Source: QWHO01 sp039809865 (GTDB lineage: Bacteria > Vulcanimicrobiota > Xenobia > Xenobiales > QWHO01). Taken from it: 64,000 nucleotides of DNA. Position numbers and translations under genes: made by a program. Shown here piece by piece: positions 25,189-33,648 of the stretch. The stretch spans positions 1 to 64,000 of the forward strand of contig JBDHVW010000019.1 in assembly GCA_039809865.1 (NCBI GenBank), read 5' to 3'. How positions within the stretch are numbered: position 1 is the first letter of the stretch; the number at the start of each line of letters is the position of its first letter. The notes beneath the pieces are model-generated. The model saw only the letters and a program-made list of their open reading frames with translations, was not told the origin of the DNA and ran no database searches.

Positions 25189-27492
25189 GTGAAGATCGTC
25201 AGCTGGCTCCGTGACGTCTTCGGCTCCGGCTCGCCAGCACCGCCTCGCAACTCGGTGAATTCCGGCCCCGTCGATACCGTGGGGCCGGCGCGCGAGAGCG
25301 TGCCTCCAGCTCCCATGACCGGCGAGGCCCAGCCCGCGAAGGTCCCGGACCCGCCCCCGCCTACTGAGCAGACGCCGCTGGCCGTCATCGAGCGCCTGAC
25401 CGCGCGCGGCCCGAGCTTCAAGCTCGACGGCAAGGTTCTCACTGCCGAGGAGGCCATGGACAAGCTCTCGCATGGGCAGACCGTGAAGAAGGGCGACATC
25501 GAGATGTCGAGCCTCGACGATCTGTCGACGGCTGCGCATTTCCTGTTGCGCGAGGAGAAGACGAGCGGGCCCGAGGTCGACCTGGACCGGGTGATGGACC
25601 AGGGCTGGAGCTTCCGCACTTATCCCAATACCACCGTGACCCGCATGACCGCATTCCAGACCCTTCAAAAGGGCTATCAGCTCGACCTGCACCTGCCCTC
25701 GAAGGAGACGGTGCCCGTCAGCCGGTTCGCGGACCTGACCTGGATCGAGTTCGCGGTAGCCGAAGGCAAGAAGCCCGAGGGCGGAAACCCGCTGCTGGTG
25801 GAGCACCTGGCCGAGCAGCTCGGCCAGGTCCCCCCGAAGGAGCGTGCCGAACAGGCCGTCATCGCGTCCACGGTCTGGGAGGCGCACCCCGGCACGTCCC
25901 TGGCCGACACCACGCAGGCGCTGGCCGACTATCAAGCCCTGCGAGACTTTCACGCAAAGCTCGGGAAATCGCACAAGGAAGCCCGGCATGCGCTCACCAA
26001 GCTGGCGGCGCGACCCTGGCAGGGGCGCAACACACGGGAGCGGATCGCCGTCCTGGAAGGCATGGGCAACAAGATCGGCGACCGTCACGGCGACGCTATC
26101 TACCGCGCGGTCTATTCCGGCAAGAGCGAAGCAGAGATCGACCGGCGCCTCGAGCTCGTGCGCGAGGTCTTCAAGACGGAGTGGAACGCGCCCTATATCC
26201 ACTACGCCGAGAACGCCCTCGTCGAGCGGGGCGGCGACGTCAGGCTGATGGCCGACCAGCTTTGCAACCTGGCCGACATGGCCGGCTCGGACGGCGCTTT
26301 CAGCTACGTCAAGCATATCGGGACCTCGCAGCAGCTCCCCGGGGGGCCCGCCCACCTCCTGGCCGAGCTGGTGACGAACTTCTACTGCCACCGCGAAGGA
26401 GAGAAGTCGCTGGCCTATCTGCACGAGCAGGGCGTGATCCTGACGCCGGAGCTGACCGAGCAGATCGTCGACCGCATCCCCAACGCCAAGAGCCCCGCGG
26501 ATCTCCTGGAGGGTCCGGGGTCCGGCGCGGTCGTGGAGCGTCGCTTGCAGAGCGCCGGGTTCCGGTTCTCCCTGCCGCACCTGGATTCGCAGGTCCCGCG
26601 CTACACTGCCTCGACCGTGGGCGCGTTCGCGTACTTGCGAGAGCACGAGTCTCTGCAGACACCCATGCTCGCCTCGCGCGGCGACGAGAAGGTCTGGCTG
26701 TACGACCAGGCGCAAGCTGAGCTTTTGCTGGATCTCACGCAGGGCAAGCGTGTGCCGGATTTCGCGGAGGAGCCTTTGAGCTTCGCTCTGACCGCGGGTC
26801 ACGACAAGCACCCGGATGTCCCGCTGCCGGATTACCTGGATGCGGTCCGCCCGCTTCTGAGCCTCCCCGGGGCGCTGGCGCAGGAGTCCATCCACCAGGT
26901 CAGCAAGCGGTCGGCTTCGCTGGACGAGATGAAAGCCCACGTGGTGATGCTGGAGACGATCAAGACTTACCCTCCGGGGTTCTCCTCGCTGCTGCTCGAT
27001 CCGAAAGAGGTCGCGGCCGGCCCCTGGAAGGTCGGGTTCTACCGCGAGCTGGCCGAGTTGGGCGGCGAGTACAGCATCAACCTGTTCGAGAGAAGCCTGA
27101 AGAGCCGACTCTCCCCGGAGCTGGCGGAGACCAACCTCCTGGCGCCGCTCCACGATGGCAAGGATCGCGCGCCGATCGATATCGAGCACTATCTGGAGAA
27201 GTTCATCGGCCTCGAGCCCGTGGGCGGCTTGAGCCTCGCGAGGTCGGCCGACGTGGCCGTCGAGCTGCTCAAAGCATACGGGAACAAAGGATTCGAGCAC
27301 TACCAGACCCTGCGCGACCGCAAACTCGACCTGTCTGAGGTCGTCCTGAAGCTGGACGGCCGCCCCTTCGACCGTCTGCTGGCCGAGCTCGAGGTCGGCC
27401 GCCTGGCCAAGGGCTCTCAGGCTGCCGGCGCGGTGAAACTTGAGCCCGGCGCGGTGCAGGTCGGCGCGGTCCGCTTGAGGACCCGCACTTAG
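25189..27492 (+). CDS. Large hypothetical protein with VGAVRLRTRT tail
   Basis: The 767-residue product starts at GTG. After a Pro-rich linker (about 12-65) comes a mainly helical body with no domain I can name. It includes FKLDGKVLTAEEAMDKLSHG, repeated helical segments around 240-420 (RERIAVLEGMGNKIGDRHGD, ENALVERGGDVRLMADQL) and a C-terminal region with VLKLDGRPFDRLLAELEVGR. It has no signal peptide or membrane helices. The end, PGAVQVGAVRLRTRT, matches the shared C-terminal tail. It is flanked on both sides by broken gene fragments, so the locus has been rearranged repeatedly. Confidence 0.75.
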   Translation: MKIVSWLRDVFGSGSPAPPRNSVNSGPVDTVGPARESVPPAPMTGEAQPAKVPDPPPPTEQTPLAVIERLTARGPSFKLDGKVLTAEEAMDKLSHGQTVKKGDIEMSSLDDLSTAAHFLLREEKTSGPEVDLDRVMDQGWSFRTYPNTTVTRMTAFQTLQKGYQLDLHLPSKETVPVSRFADLTWIEFAVAEGKKPEGGNPLLVEHLAEQLGQVPPKERAEQAVIASTVWEAHPGTSLADTTQALADYQALRDFHAKLGKSHKEARHALTKLAARPWQGRNTRERIAVLEGMGNKIGDRHGDAIYRAVYSGKSEAEIDRRLELVREVFKTEWNAPYIHYAENALVERGGDVRLMADQLCNLADMAGSDGAFSYVKHIGTSQQLPGGPAHLLAELVTNFYCHREGEKSLAYLHEQGVILTPELTEQIVDRIPNAKSPADLLEGPGSGAVVERRLQSAGFRFSLPHLDSQVPRYTASTVGAFAYLREHESLQTPMLASRGDEKVWLYDQAQAELLLDLTQGKRVPDFAEEPLSFALTAGHDKHPDVPLPDYLDAVRPLLSLPGALAQESIHQVSKRSASLDEMKAHVVMLETIKTYPPGFSSLLLDPKEVAAGPWKVGFYRELAELGGEYSINLFERSLKSRLSPELAETNLLAPLHDGKDRAPIDIEHYLEKFIGLEPVGGLSLARSADVAVELLKAYGNKGFEHYQTLRDRKLDLSEVVLKLDGRPFDRLLAELEVGRLAKGSQAAGAVKLEPGAVQVGAVRLRTRT

Positions 27493-27614
27493 GGTCGACC
27501 GCGCCCGGGGAAGGGTTCGTAGGACGTCGATCGGGGGCTGGGCAAGTTCGCCGGGGACGTAGCCATGGAGCTACCCACCCGGGTCTACCTGGGCAACTCC
27601 TGAGCCGCCGCTCT
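27493..27614 (+). other. Short intergenic relic
   Basis: One plus frame reads DVDRGLGKFAGDVAMELPTR and ends VYLGNS with a stop at 27601-27603. It is plausible as the C-terminal end of a lost gene, too short to identify. Nothing else is seen here. Confidence 0.2.
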
Positions 27615-29600
27615 TCAAGGGGACCACCACGGGAATTTCCAAAGAGCCGTCAACTCGGCCAGGAGGATCAGCTCGAAGCCTTCCGAGTGCCGTCCCGAGG
27701 CGAGGTGCCGGTTGCCAAGAGTCCAGGCCACCGCGCGGGTGTAGGGTTGCGCCGCGCCCATCCAGGCGACGGCCGTGCGACCCGGGCACATTCCTGGTTC
27801 GGCCAGACTACCGTCTTGCAGGCCGGCCATCTTCTCGATGTCGCTGCTGGAGTAGAGGGCCAGGCCCCGGTTCGAGAGGTCGGCCTGGAGTTGCTGCGCG
27901 AGATCGCCAGGAGGCGGCAAAGGGTGGTCCAGTCGCCGGCCTCGGAGCGCTTGCGCGTAGGTGTGTCGCAGGCGCAGAGACAGCTCCTCACGCGGGTCGG
28001 TCTGCTCGATCGCCTGCTGGTTGAATTTCTCGGCCCGGTCCCAGCTCTCGCTCAGTGCCTCCACACGCGAGCGCAGGTCCAGAATCAGAGGAGAGCTGGG
28101 AGCGCGCTCGAGGTTTTCGCGAGCAACCGCGAGGGGGCCCTGGAGCAGGGCTTGCAGCGCCGCCGCCAGCGGCGTCGGGGGCAGCCAGTCAGGCTCGCGT
28201 TGGTGGACCAGCACCACCAGCCCGACCCTCGGGTCCTGGGCCGCAATCAGAGCCTGCGCAGCCAGAGAAAGACCACCCAGCGCAATTGTCAGGAAACTCT
28301 CCTCGAGGCGAATCGCCCGCCGTAGCTCGGGCTCGGGGCGCAGATCGGACAGCAGCCGGAGCTCACGGATCATGTCGCCCAACTCGGTGTGAGAGCAGAC
28401 CTCCGACCGCCGCCGGCCGGCGATACCGCGCAGAACGGTAGCCAGGGCATCCTGCCACTCGGGCTCCGGAGCCTGTGGTGGCATCATGTTCGTCATCTGA
28501 CTCAGCAAAAGTCGGCGTTGCGGGGGCTGGCTCGAAGCGATCAGGCTTGCCTGCGCTTGCAGCCACTTCGACCTGTGACCTCGACGGTAAAGACGAGTGC
28601 CAATCGCGCCCAGAAGCTGGGGTGGCGCGGCCGTGAGGTCCTCCATCAAGGCATCGTCCGCGGCCTGCTCCACCGCTGCCAGAATTTCCGTCAGGACCTG
28701 ATCCTCATGAACGCGGGAGTAAGAAATGTCAACGCGTTGCTCGGGGCGTAGGACCAGGGTGGTCATGAATGGATCCGGGCTGCGTCGTCTCGGCTGAGCA
28801 AAGCGCAAGCCCTGCGCTACGACGGTGAGACGTGGGCCAGGGAAAGCGGCTCCGAACAAGATCACGGCCGAGTAGTCGCCTTCGATCTCGCGCTCCCGGG
28901 TCGGACAGTCCTGCCCGGGCACCAGTGCGTCGAGCTGACTCCGGCCAGCCCGGCCGCGCAACTTCAGGACGAGCCAGACGGGACCCAGCTGCAATTGCGT
29001 CGAGAGTGGCTGGGAGTTGATCTGGATGGGCCAGCCCAGCTCGCCACAGTGCCGGACAATCAGGGCACTTTCGGGCGGGAGTCGGGGGGCTACCGAGCGC
29101 AGCCTTCTTAGCGCGCTCTTGGCGAAAGCTCTCCAACTGCTCCGACGGCGTATCTGCACCTTTACGCCAGGAAATGCGGGTATCTCCAGAATGCGCAGCC
29201 GGTCGCCTCTGAGCTCGAAGCGATGCGGGCCTGAATCCACTCGGATGTAGCGCGGCTTGAACGTTTGCGCGCTCAACAGGGCCAGTCCCAGCGGCAGCAT
29301 CGGCCCCTCCAGACGGAAGAGAGCCTCGAGCTCGCGACGCTCGAGGGGGGACCCTGGCCAGCTCAGGATAAAGTCGACTTCGTCGTCCAGGATGACGACC
29401 TCGGCGGCTCTCCGCCGGAAGGCGGCCGCCATCAGCATAAGACTGAAGTGGCTCTTGTTGAGCAACTGGTAAATGCCCATCTTATCGGCCATCTTGCGCA
29501 GATCGATGGAGAGCGCTCCGCTGGAATCCAGGGTCCCCTGAGCTCGTAGCGCCGCGAGGGTTTGCTCCAACTCACTCACTTTGCCAGGGTTCTGCCTCAC
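27615..29600 (-). CDS. Hypothetical protein, N-terminus paralogous to 38978-42574
   Basis: The 661-residue product starts at GTG 29600, 4 nt after a perfect GGAAGGAG. The N-terminal ~230 residues align with those of the 1198-residue protein at 38978: LEQTLAALRAQGTLDSSGAL vs a matching start, SIDLRKMADKMGIYQLL vs TLDWRKAREKLQRFQLL, then an Ala-rich helix, an acidic strand, and PIQIN vs PIKLN. The layout recalls a degenerate GHKL/Hsp90-like ATP-binding fold, but no intact nucleotide motif is visible. The C-terminal half is helical and TPR-like (LEQGLQ-type repeats, SLRLRHTYAQALRGRR). No signal peptide is seen. Function unknown. Confidence 0.7.
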   Translation of the reverse strand: MRQNPGKVSELEQTLAALRAQGTLDSSGALSIDLRKMADKMGIYQLLNKSHFSLMLMAAAFRRRAAEVVILDDEVDFILSWPGSPLERRELEALFRLEGPMLPLGLALLSAQTFKPRYIRVDSGPHRFELRGDRLRILEIPAFPGVKVQIRRRSSWRAFAKSALRRLRSVAPRLPPESALIVRHCGELGWPIQINSQPLSTQLQLGPVWLVLKLRGRAGRSQLDALVPGQDCPTREREIEGDYSAVILFGAAFPGPRLTVVAQGLRFAQPRRRSPDPFMTTLVLRPEQRVDISYSRVHEDQVLTEILAAVEQAADDALMEDLTAAPPQLLGAIGTRLYRRGHRSKWLQAQASLIASSQPPQRRLLLSQMTNMMPPQAPEPEWQDALATVLRGIAGRRRSEVCSHTELGDMIRELRLLSDLRPEPELRRAIRLEESFLTIALGGLSLAAQALIAAQDPRVGLVVLVHQREPDWLPPTPLAAALQALLQGPLAVARENLERAPSSPLILDLRSRVEALSESWDRAEKFNQQAIEQTDPREELSLRLRHTYAQALRGRRLDHPLPPPGDLAQQLQADLSNRGLALYSSSDIEKMAGLQDGSLAEPGMCPGRTAVAWMGAAQPYTRAVAWTLGNRHLASGRHSEGFELILLAELTALWKFPWWSP

Positions 29601-29620
29601 GCGGCTCCTTCCCCTGAGCT

Positions 29621-29846
29621 TCAGTCGAGCAGGATGTCGTCCAGGCAAGTCGTGGGCGTTCCCAGCTGGAGCGCGAATTTGAAGCGCTCTTCCAACAGCC
29701 GCACGAGAAAGGCGTGCAGCTGGCGCGTCAGCGGTCCGGCCGCGAGCTCGGTCTGACGCCAGCTCCTTTCCAGGTCTCGACCGTTGAGCTCGCTCAGCGC
29801 CAGATCCGGGTGCGGGGCGCTTCGTGGTGGGGGGGCGGTCCCTGGC
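29621..29846 (-). pseudogene. C-terminal fragment of an unknown protein
   Basis: The minus frame reads LALSELNGRDLERSWRQTEL, then LTRQLHAFLVRLLEERFKFA and ends TTCLDDILLD-stop at 29621. This is a convincing helical C-terminus, but the frame has no ATG, GTG or TTG start after the DUF4143 gene stop. It lies between the DUF4143 ATPase and the gene at 27615-29600, all on the same strand. I read it as the end of a truncated gene; a rare start codon inside the ATPase gene is the alternative. Confidence 0.4.
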
Positions 29847-30983
29847 TCAGGGGAGTCTCGATGCCAGGTCGGCCAGGGATACGAATTCCACGGTGAGCGT
29901 CCCGGCGGATTCCTGGAAACTTCGGTCCAGGTCGGCCGAAACCACCTGGTTTCTGCCCTTCGGATAATATTGGCGAAAAACTCTGAGATTCTTGGCGTCG
30001 TAGTTCCGGCTTGACCATTTGCACTCGATGACGTCTACGGCGTCACCTCGACGCGGGATAACGAAGTCGACTTCGTGACCTTGCTTGTCTCGCCAGTAGT
30101 GGACGCGTGTGCGTTGCGAACGGGCGTGGATTTCGTTGAGGACGTAGTGCTCCCAGAGGTTGCCCAGGTCCTCGGGACGGAGCTCGGTCCAGCCCCGATA
30201 GTGGAAGACAAAGCCCGTATCGAAGCCGTAGACCTTGGGCGCGGATACGATCTCGGTGCTGCGCCGGGTCGAGAAGGGCCGCACGAGGTGGACTACGCTG
30301 GTGGCATCCATTACGTCCAGGTAGTTCGTGACGGTCGGCCGGCTGATCTCGCATGGTCCCGCGAAGCGGCTGGCTTCGAACACTCCGCCGCTCTGGGCCA
30401 GAACCAGCTCCAACAAGCGCTGAAAACCCCATCGACGCTCGAGCCGGAAGAGCTCTTGAATGTCACGCGCCCAGTAGGAGTCCAGCCAATCCTGGAAGGT
30501 ATGCCCGGTTTCATCAGGCTCCAAAAAGTGCGCGGGCAGCCCGCCCAACTGAAGCCTTTGCTCGAGACTCGTTCCGCCAAAGTCCGCCAGGTCTGCGCTC
30601 ATCATCGGGGTCAGCCACACCTCGCTCTTGCGCCCCGTCAGGGTATCTCTAAACTTGGTCGAGGCTTGCAGGGTGGATGAACCCGTTGCGATGACCTTTG
30701 TAGTTGGGAAGTGGTCGGCGGCAATCTTCAAGACTTCTGATGGGTTGTCCAGTCGCTGAATCTCGTCCAGCACTACGCGCTTCCCTTTCAAGGAGCGGAG
30801 GAATGACTCTGGGTCCTCCAGCGTGCGCCGGACGCGGGGGAGCTCGCAGTCGAAGTATTCGACCTCGGGCAGCCCCTGACATAGAACCGTTTTCCCGGCG
30901 CGCCTCACGCCGTGCAACCAGACCACGGAGCGGGTCGACAAGGCACGCTCCAGAGCGGCCGCCCAGAATGTTCGGATCTTCAT
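29847..30983 (-). CDS. AAA ATPase with DUF4143 domain
   Basis: This 378-residue protein, ATG 30983, has a Walker A GVRRAGKTVL (about 25-34), Walker B RVVLDEIQR and sensor VIATGSS. This is followed by the DUF4143 C-terminal half with a winged-helix part (ISRPTVTNYLDVMDATSVVH) and the closing GHEVDFVIPRRG plus VIECKWS, a PD-(D/E)xK-like nuclease core. It belongs to a widespread family of archaeal/bacterial ATPases of unclear role, often mobile and lineage-scattered. Lower GC around its start and isolation among gene fragments suggest horizontal gain. A longer frame to 31157 exists, but the ATG fits the family start. Confidence 0.9.
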   Translation of the reverse strand: MKIRTFWAAALERALSTRSVVWLHGVRRAGKTVLCQGLPEVEYFDCELPRVRRTLEDPESFLRSLKGKRVVLDEIQRLDNPSEVLKIAADHFPTTKVIATGSSTLQASTKFRDTLTGRKSEVWLTPMMSADLADFGGTSLEQRLQLGGLPAHFLEPDETGHTFQDWLDSYWARDIQELFRLERRWGFQRLLELVLAQSGGVFEASRFAGPCEISRPTVTNYLDVMDATSVVHLVRPFSTRRSTEIVSAPKVYGFDTGFVFHYRGWTELRPEDLGNLWEHYVLNEIHARSQRTRVHYWRDKQGHEVDFVIPRRGDAVDVIECKWSSRNYDAKNLRVFRQYYPKGRNQVVSADLDRSFQESAGTLTVEFVSLADLASRLP

Positions 30984-31383
30984 GCAGGTAGTATTGCATA
31001 TAGTGCTACCAAGTGCAAATCTGGCTGCGTTTAGTTGGCGTGGCGCATTTTCAACCGTCTGGTCCGTCACCAGGAGAAGTTCGAGCAACGGGGTTATGCT
31101 CCCATGAGTCTCGATTGGGAGAGTTCTACCGTTTGGAGCCCGAATCAAACAAGACAAAAGACACCTGGGTTGAGTTCGACTCGGGCGTGATGAACCGAGC
31201 CCGCGACCACGTGGAGATCCTCACCGAGATGGCTCCGGGCTGCTTCGCCTGGTCTCACGCCGAGGAAGCCGATTCCAACGCATTCAGATTGTAGTTCCTG
31301 ACGCTTCCAAGGCCCGTTGGTGACCGGAGGTTGATGGGACTGTGGTGTACTTACGACCCGTCCGGCCCAGCGCACGCTGCTGG
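30984..31383. other. Non-coding or decayed stretch
   Basis: This ~400-nt stretch lies between the DUF4143 gene and the gene ending at 31384. Plus frame 31013-31294 is open and its second half reads WVEFDSGVMNRARDHVEILT with an ending SNAFRL, which could be a relic of a gene, but nothing supports a start or a family. GC is lower near 30985-31015 (TATTGCATATAGTGC), where the promoter of the ATPase gene should be. Confidence 0.25.
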
Positions 31384-32175
31384 CTAGGGAACAGTGAATT
31401 CGCTCAGGGAGTATTCTCCCCAGAATGCCTTTGGGTCGAGCGGACGGCCGGTGGTGGCCTGCACCAACGCATCCAGCTCGCCGCAGTCGCTTCGCTCATA
31501 GGAATAGGCGTAGCTCTCGTCGCCGGCCCCGTAGAAGGATGTGCGCGTCGGAACACCGGTAGGCACGCCTTTGACCGACCCCTTCTCGTAACCGGTGACA
31601 ACCACCGCGGCCAGCCGGGCTTTGGAATCTGGTTCCACCACCCATTCCACCTTCTCGTAAGCGCTCAGTACCAGGATGATGGGATGGCCGACGTCGGCCA
31701 CCTTCACGGTCACGATTTTGTCCGGCCTCTTGGGCTCGTATACGCCGCGGGCAATGACCACGGCGTCCTTGGGAAGGTCGGTGAGAGGAGGCTCTTTGGG
31801 TTTCGGAGGATCGGGCTCTGGCGGGGGAATGGTGCCCGCCTGGACCGGCTGGAGTTTGCCGTCCTTCAGGAAACGACAACGCTGCCCCTCGGCAGGTTGC
31901 CTCAGGAAGACCGAATCGAAGGCCCACGAGATTTCTTGAGGGCCACCGGACAAGACCACCGCGCCTCCGCAGAAGGCGATGTCGAGGCCTTTGCCCGCCA
32001 TCACCAAGCTGTCGATCTTGGGGACCGAGTCGTGCTCTTCTCCCTCACCGACGGGATTGTTCAGGTGGCTGATCGTGACCGTGCCGCCGGCCACCACGAG
32101 AACGGAGTGGGCGTGAGCGATATCCACGTTGCCGGTCGTGACGACGGCCAGGTTCTCGACATGGGAAAGCTCCAC
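31384..32175 (-). CDS. Hypothetical beta-rich protein, 5' end uncertain
   Basis: The 263-residue product from GTG 32175 has an N-terminal part with a short repeating beta pattern (NLAVVTTGNVDIAHAHSVLV, VAGGTVTISHLNN, LDIAFCGGAVVLSGG), like a small beta-helix. It then has a Pro/Lys linker (TIPPPEPDPPKPKEPP) and a C-terminal domain with VVIARGVYEPKRPDKIVTV and SYAYSYERSDCGELDALVQA. The frame stays open upstream to a stop near 32270 and the beta repeat continues there (LVVHARAVTVAVELSHV), so the real N-terminus was probably cut by the insertion of the SPFH fragment next door. Confidence 0.5.
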   Translation of the reverse strand: MELSHVENLAVVTTGNVDIAHAHSVLVVAGGTVTISHLNNPVGEGEEHDSVPKIDSLVMAGKGLDIAFCGGAVVLSGGPQEISWAFDSVFLRQPAEGQRCRFLKDGKLQPVQAGTIPPPEPDPPKPKEPPLTDLPKDAVVIARGVYEPKRPDKIVTVKVADVGHPIILVLSAYEKVEWVVEPDSKARLAAVVVTGYEKGSVKGVPTGVPTRTSFYGAGDESYAYSYERSDCGELDALVQATTGRPLDPKAFWGEYSLSEFTVP

Positions 32176-32386
32176 AGCAACGGTTACTGCGCGAGCGTGA
32201 ACGACCAGATCATTCGCCTCAAGGCTATCGACGCCCAGATGCGCATGATCGAGAAGTGGGATGGCCGCCTACCGACCGTGTCGGGCGGAGCGACCCCGCT
32301 CGCAACATGGGCGACCTGGCCGGTGCCCCCGGGAGGTAGTGGACCCAAACGACAACCACTCGCGGTCCGGCCGGAAAGGCCGGGCC
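32176..32386 (+). pseudogene. SPFH/Band 7 protein C-terminal relic
   Basis: The plus frame reads VNDQIIRLKAIDAQMRMIEK followed by WDGRLPTVSGGATPL. The AIEKWDGxLPxVxGGxTP signature is the end of SPFH (stomatin/prohibitin-like) membrane proteins. A frame change after GGATPL gives NMGDLAGAPGR-stop at 32386. Only about 65 of ~300 residues remain, with no membrane anchor or SPFH core. It overlaps, antisense, the apparent lost 5' end of the gene at 31384-32175. Confidence 0.5.
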
Positions 32387-32417
32387 GATCTCCAGGTTGT
32401 GCCTGGGAGCCGCGCTC

Positions 32418-32965
32418 CTAGCCCACGACATCGAACGGCGGGGATCGCAGTGCGGCCAGCTCCAGGTCGGACTGGCCGATGATCTGGTCGGTATGGCCGT
32501 CTCCCTGAGCGACGCCGTCGACCCAGTCGAAGATGCCCGGGTTCTCGAGCATGCTCCGGGCCGACTCGCGCGCGCTGGCCGGGGCGTCCGGGCTGTGGAG
32601 GATCGCCTGCCGATCCTCGCGGCGGAGCAGACCGTCCGGGCCCGCCTCGCCAAAGGACGTGTCGAGCACTTCGAGGTAGCTGATCAGCGTGGTCGTGGGG
32701 AGGGGCATCGCTCATCCGCTCGTCCAGGCCGGCGAACCGCTGCACCGCGGACTGCACGTCGTGCCGGTAGATCAGGTCGTCCACGCCTCCCCGCCGGTTG
32801 GCCGTATCCAACCCGCGCCGCGCGGGCTCGTTGGCCAGAAAGAACTCACAGGCGCCGGCATCCGGGTTCCCCAGGATCGCCTTCAGGTCCGCGCGGTTGA
32901 TGATCCCGTGGCGCGGGTCTGGCGAACGGATCCCAGCCTGAGGGAAGTCTCGGGCTGAGCGTCTA
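32418..32965 (-). pseudogene. Frameshifted EF-hand-like modular protein
   Basis: The upper frame reads HGIINRADLKAILGNPDAG then EFFLANEPARRGLDTANRRG and VDDLIYRHDVQSAVQRF. Near 32700 the frame changes and continues SYLEVLDTSFGEAGPDGLLR, ARSMLENPGIFDWVDGVAQG and ends ELAALRSPPFDVVG at 32418. The units repeat (helix-NP-hydrophobic-D, acidic loop, helix), resembling EF-hand-like modules of bacterial effector or translocon proteins. A 96-residue open frame (ATG 32708) could still be translated from the lower part. The upstream end is lost. Confidence 0.45.
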
Positions 32966-33059
32966 CCTGATGCAGGAAGGCAACGACGCCATCGGACTGG
33001 CCCAGGACCTGCTCATCGTCCAACACAGCGGCGCTGGTGCGTCACTGACAGGACGCTGA
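32943..33059 (+). pseudogene. Short C-terminal gene relic
   Basis: The plus frame reads GSLGLSVYLMQEGNDAIGLA, then QDLLIVQHSGAGASLTGR and a stop at 33057-33059. It is protein-like and continuous for 38 codons, but with no start and no family match. Part of a ~900-nt stretch (32176-33098) made up of at least three unrelated gene pieces. Confidence 0.3.
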
Positions 33060-33098
33060 CAAGGGCAAACTTCTAACCATCCAGTCGTGGAGCGAGAA

Positions 33099-33128
33099 GA
33101 GGGCGCTCACCGCTCGGTGAGCGCCCTC
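33099..33128 (-). terminator. Strong hairpin terminator
   Basis: GAGGGCGCTCACCG and CGGTGAGCGCCCTC form a perfect 14-bp inverted repeat around CT. It starts 5 nt after the stop of the minus-strand gene ending at 33133, and on that strand is followed by TTCTCGCT, a weak U-rich tail. Its position makes it the terminator of that gene. Confidence 0.65.
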
Positions 33129-33132
33129 ACAA

Positions 33133-33645
33133 TCAGGGCAATCCCTGGGTCTGCTGACTGCTGGCCAGGAGCCCGGCAAACAGGTTGTCGACATACTGGT
33201 CCACGCGATCTTTGAGGAGCTCGCGAGTGCTGTTGAAGACCTCGCCCCAGCGGGGATTCGTGGGGTCCTCTCGCAGGCCTTGCAGCGAGGCCTCAATCGA
33301 GGAGGTCAGGTCGACCTGCAGGAAGTCCACCGGCTGGCCATTCATCGCTGCGGTATAGGCCTGATCGCGACCTTTGTCCTGGGCCGCCTGCAGCACGGCG
33401 CGCTCGTCAGGCTCTAGGCTGTCCAGGGAGCTGGAATAGCGGTCGTAGGACTGTACGAAATCGTTGTTCCCTTCGGTCTGGGAGCTTCTGGTAATGCCGT
33501 TCTCCGCCTGGTTGACCTGGGAGCCCGTCTGGCCGCTCTGACCGGTCTGGCTGACCCCGTTGGCGCCGTTCTGGGGCACGCCGTCGATCACGGCATTGCC
33601 GCTGGAGTCGACGCCCACGCCGTCGAGGTTGATGCTGCACTTCAA
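33133..33645 (-). CDS. Hypothetical Gln/Asn/Ser-rich protein
   Basis: About 170 residues if started at TTG 33645 (MKCSINLDGVGVDSSGN). A Gly/Gln/Asn/Ser-rich first half (SQTGQSGQTGSQVNQAENG) leads to an ordered helical second half (LDSLEPDERAVLQAAQDKG, SIEASLQGLREDPTNPRWGE, VDQYVDNLFAGLLASSQQ). It has no signal peptide and no known family. A good terminator follows. The start is doubtful: no Shine-Dalgarno is seen, and only 3 nt separate it from the divergent SARP start, so one of the two genes is probably 5'-truncated. Confidence 0.55.
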   Translation of the reverse strand: MKCSINLDGVGVDSSGNAVIDGVPQNGANGVSQTGQSGQTGSQVNQAENGITRSSQTEGNNDFVQSYDRYSSSLDSLEPDERAVLQAAQDKGRDQAYTAAMNGQPVDFLQVDLTSSIEASLQGLREDPTNPRWGEVFNSTRELLKDRVDQYVDNLFAGLLASSQQTQGLP

Positions 33646-33648
33646 CAG

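Noticed and set aside
31013..31294. 93-codon plus-strand ORF upstream of the DUF4143 ATPase
   Set aside because: No ribosome-binding site, no family pattern, and it crosses the likely ATPase promoter; kept only as a possible relic.
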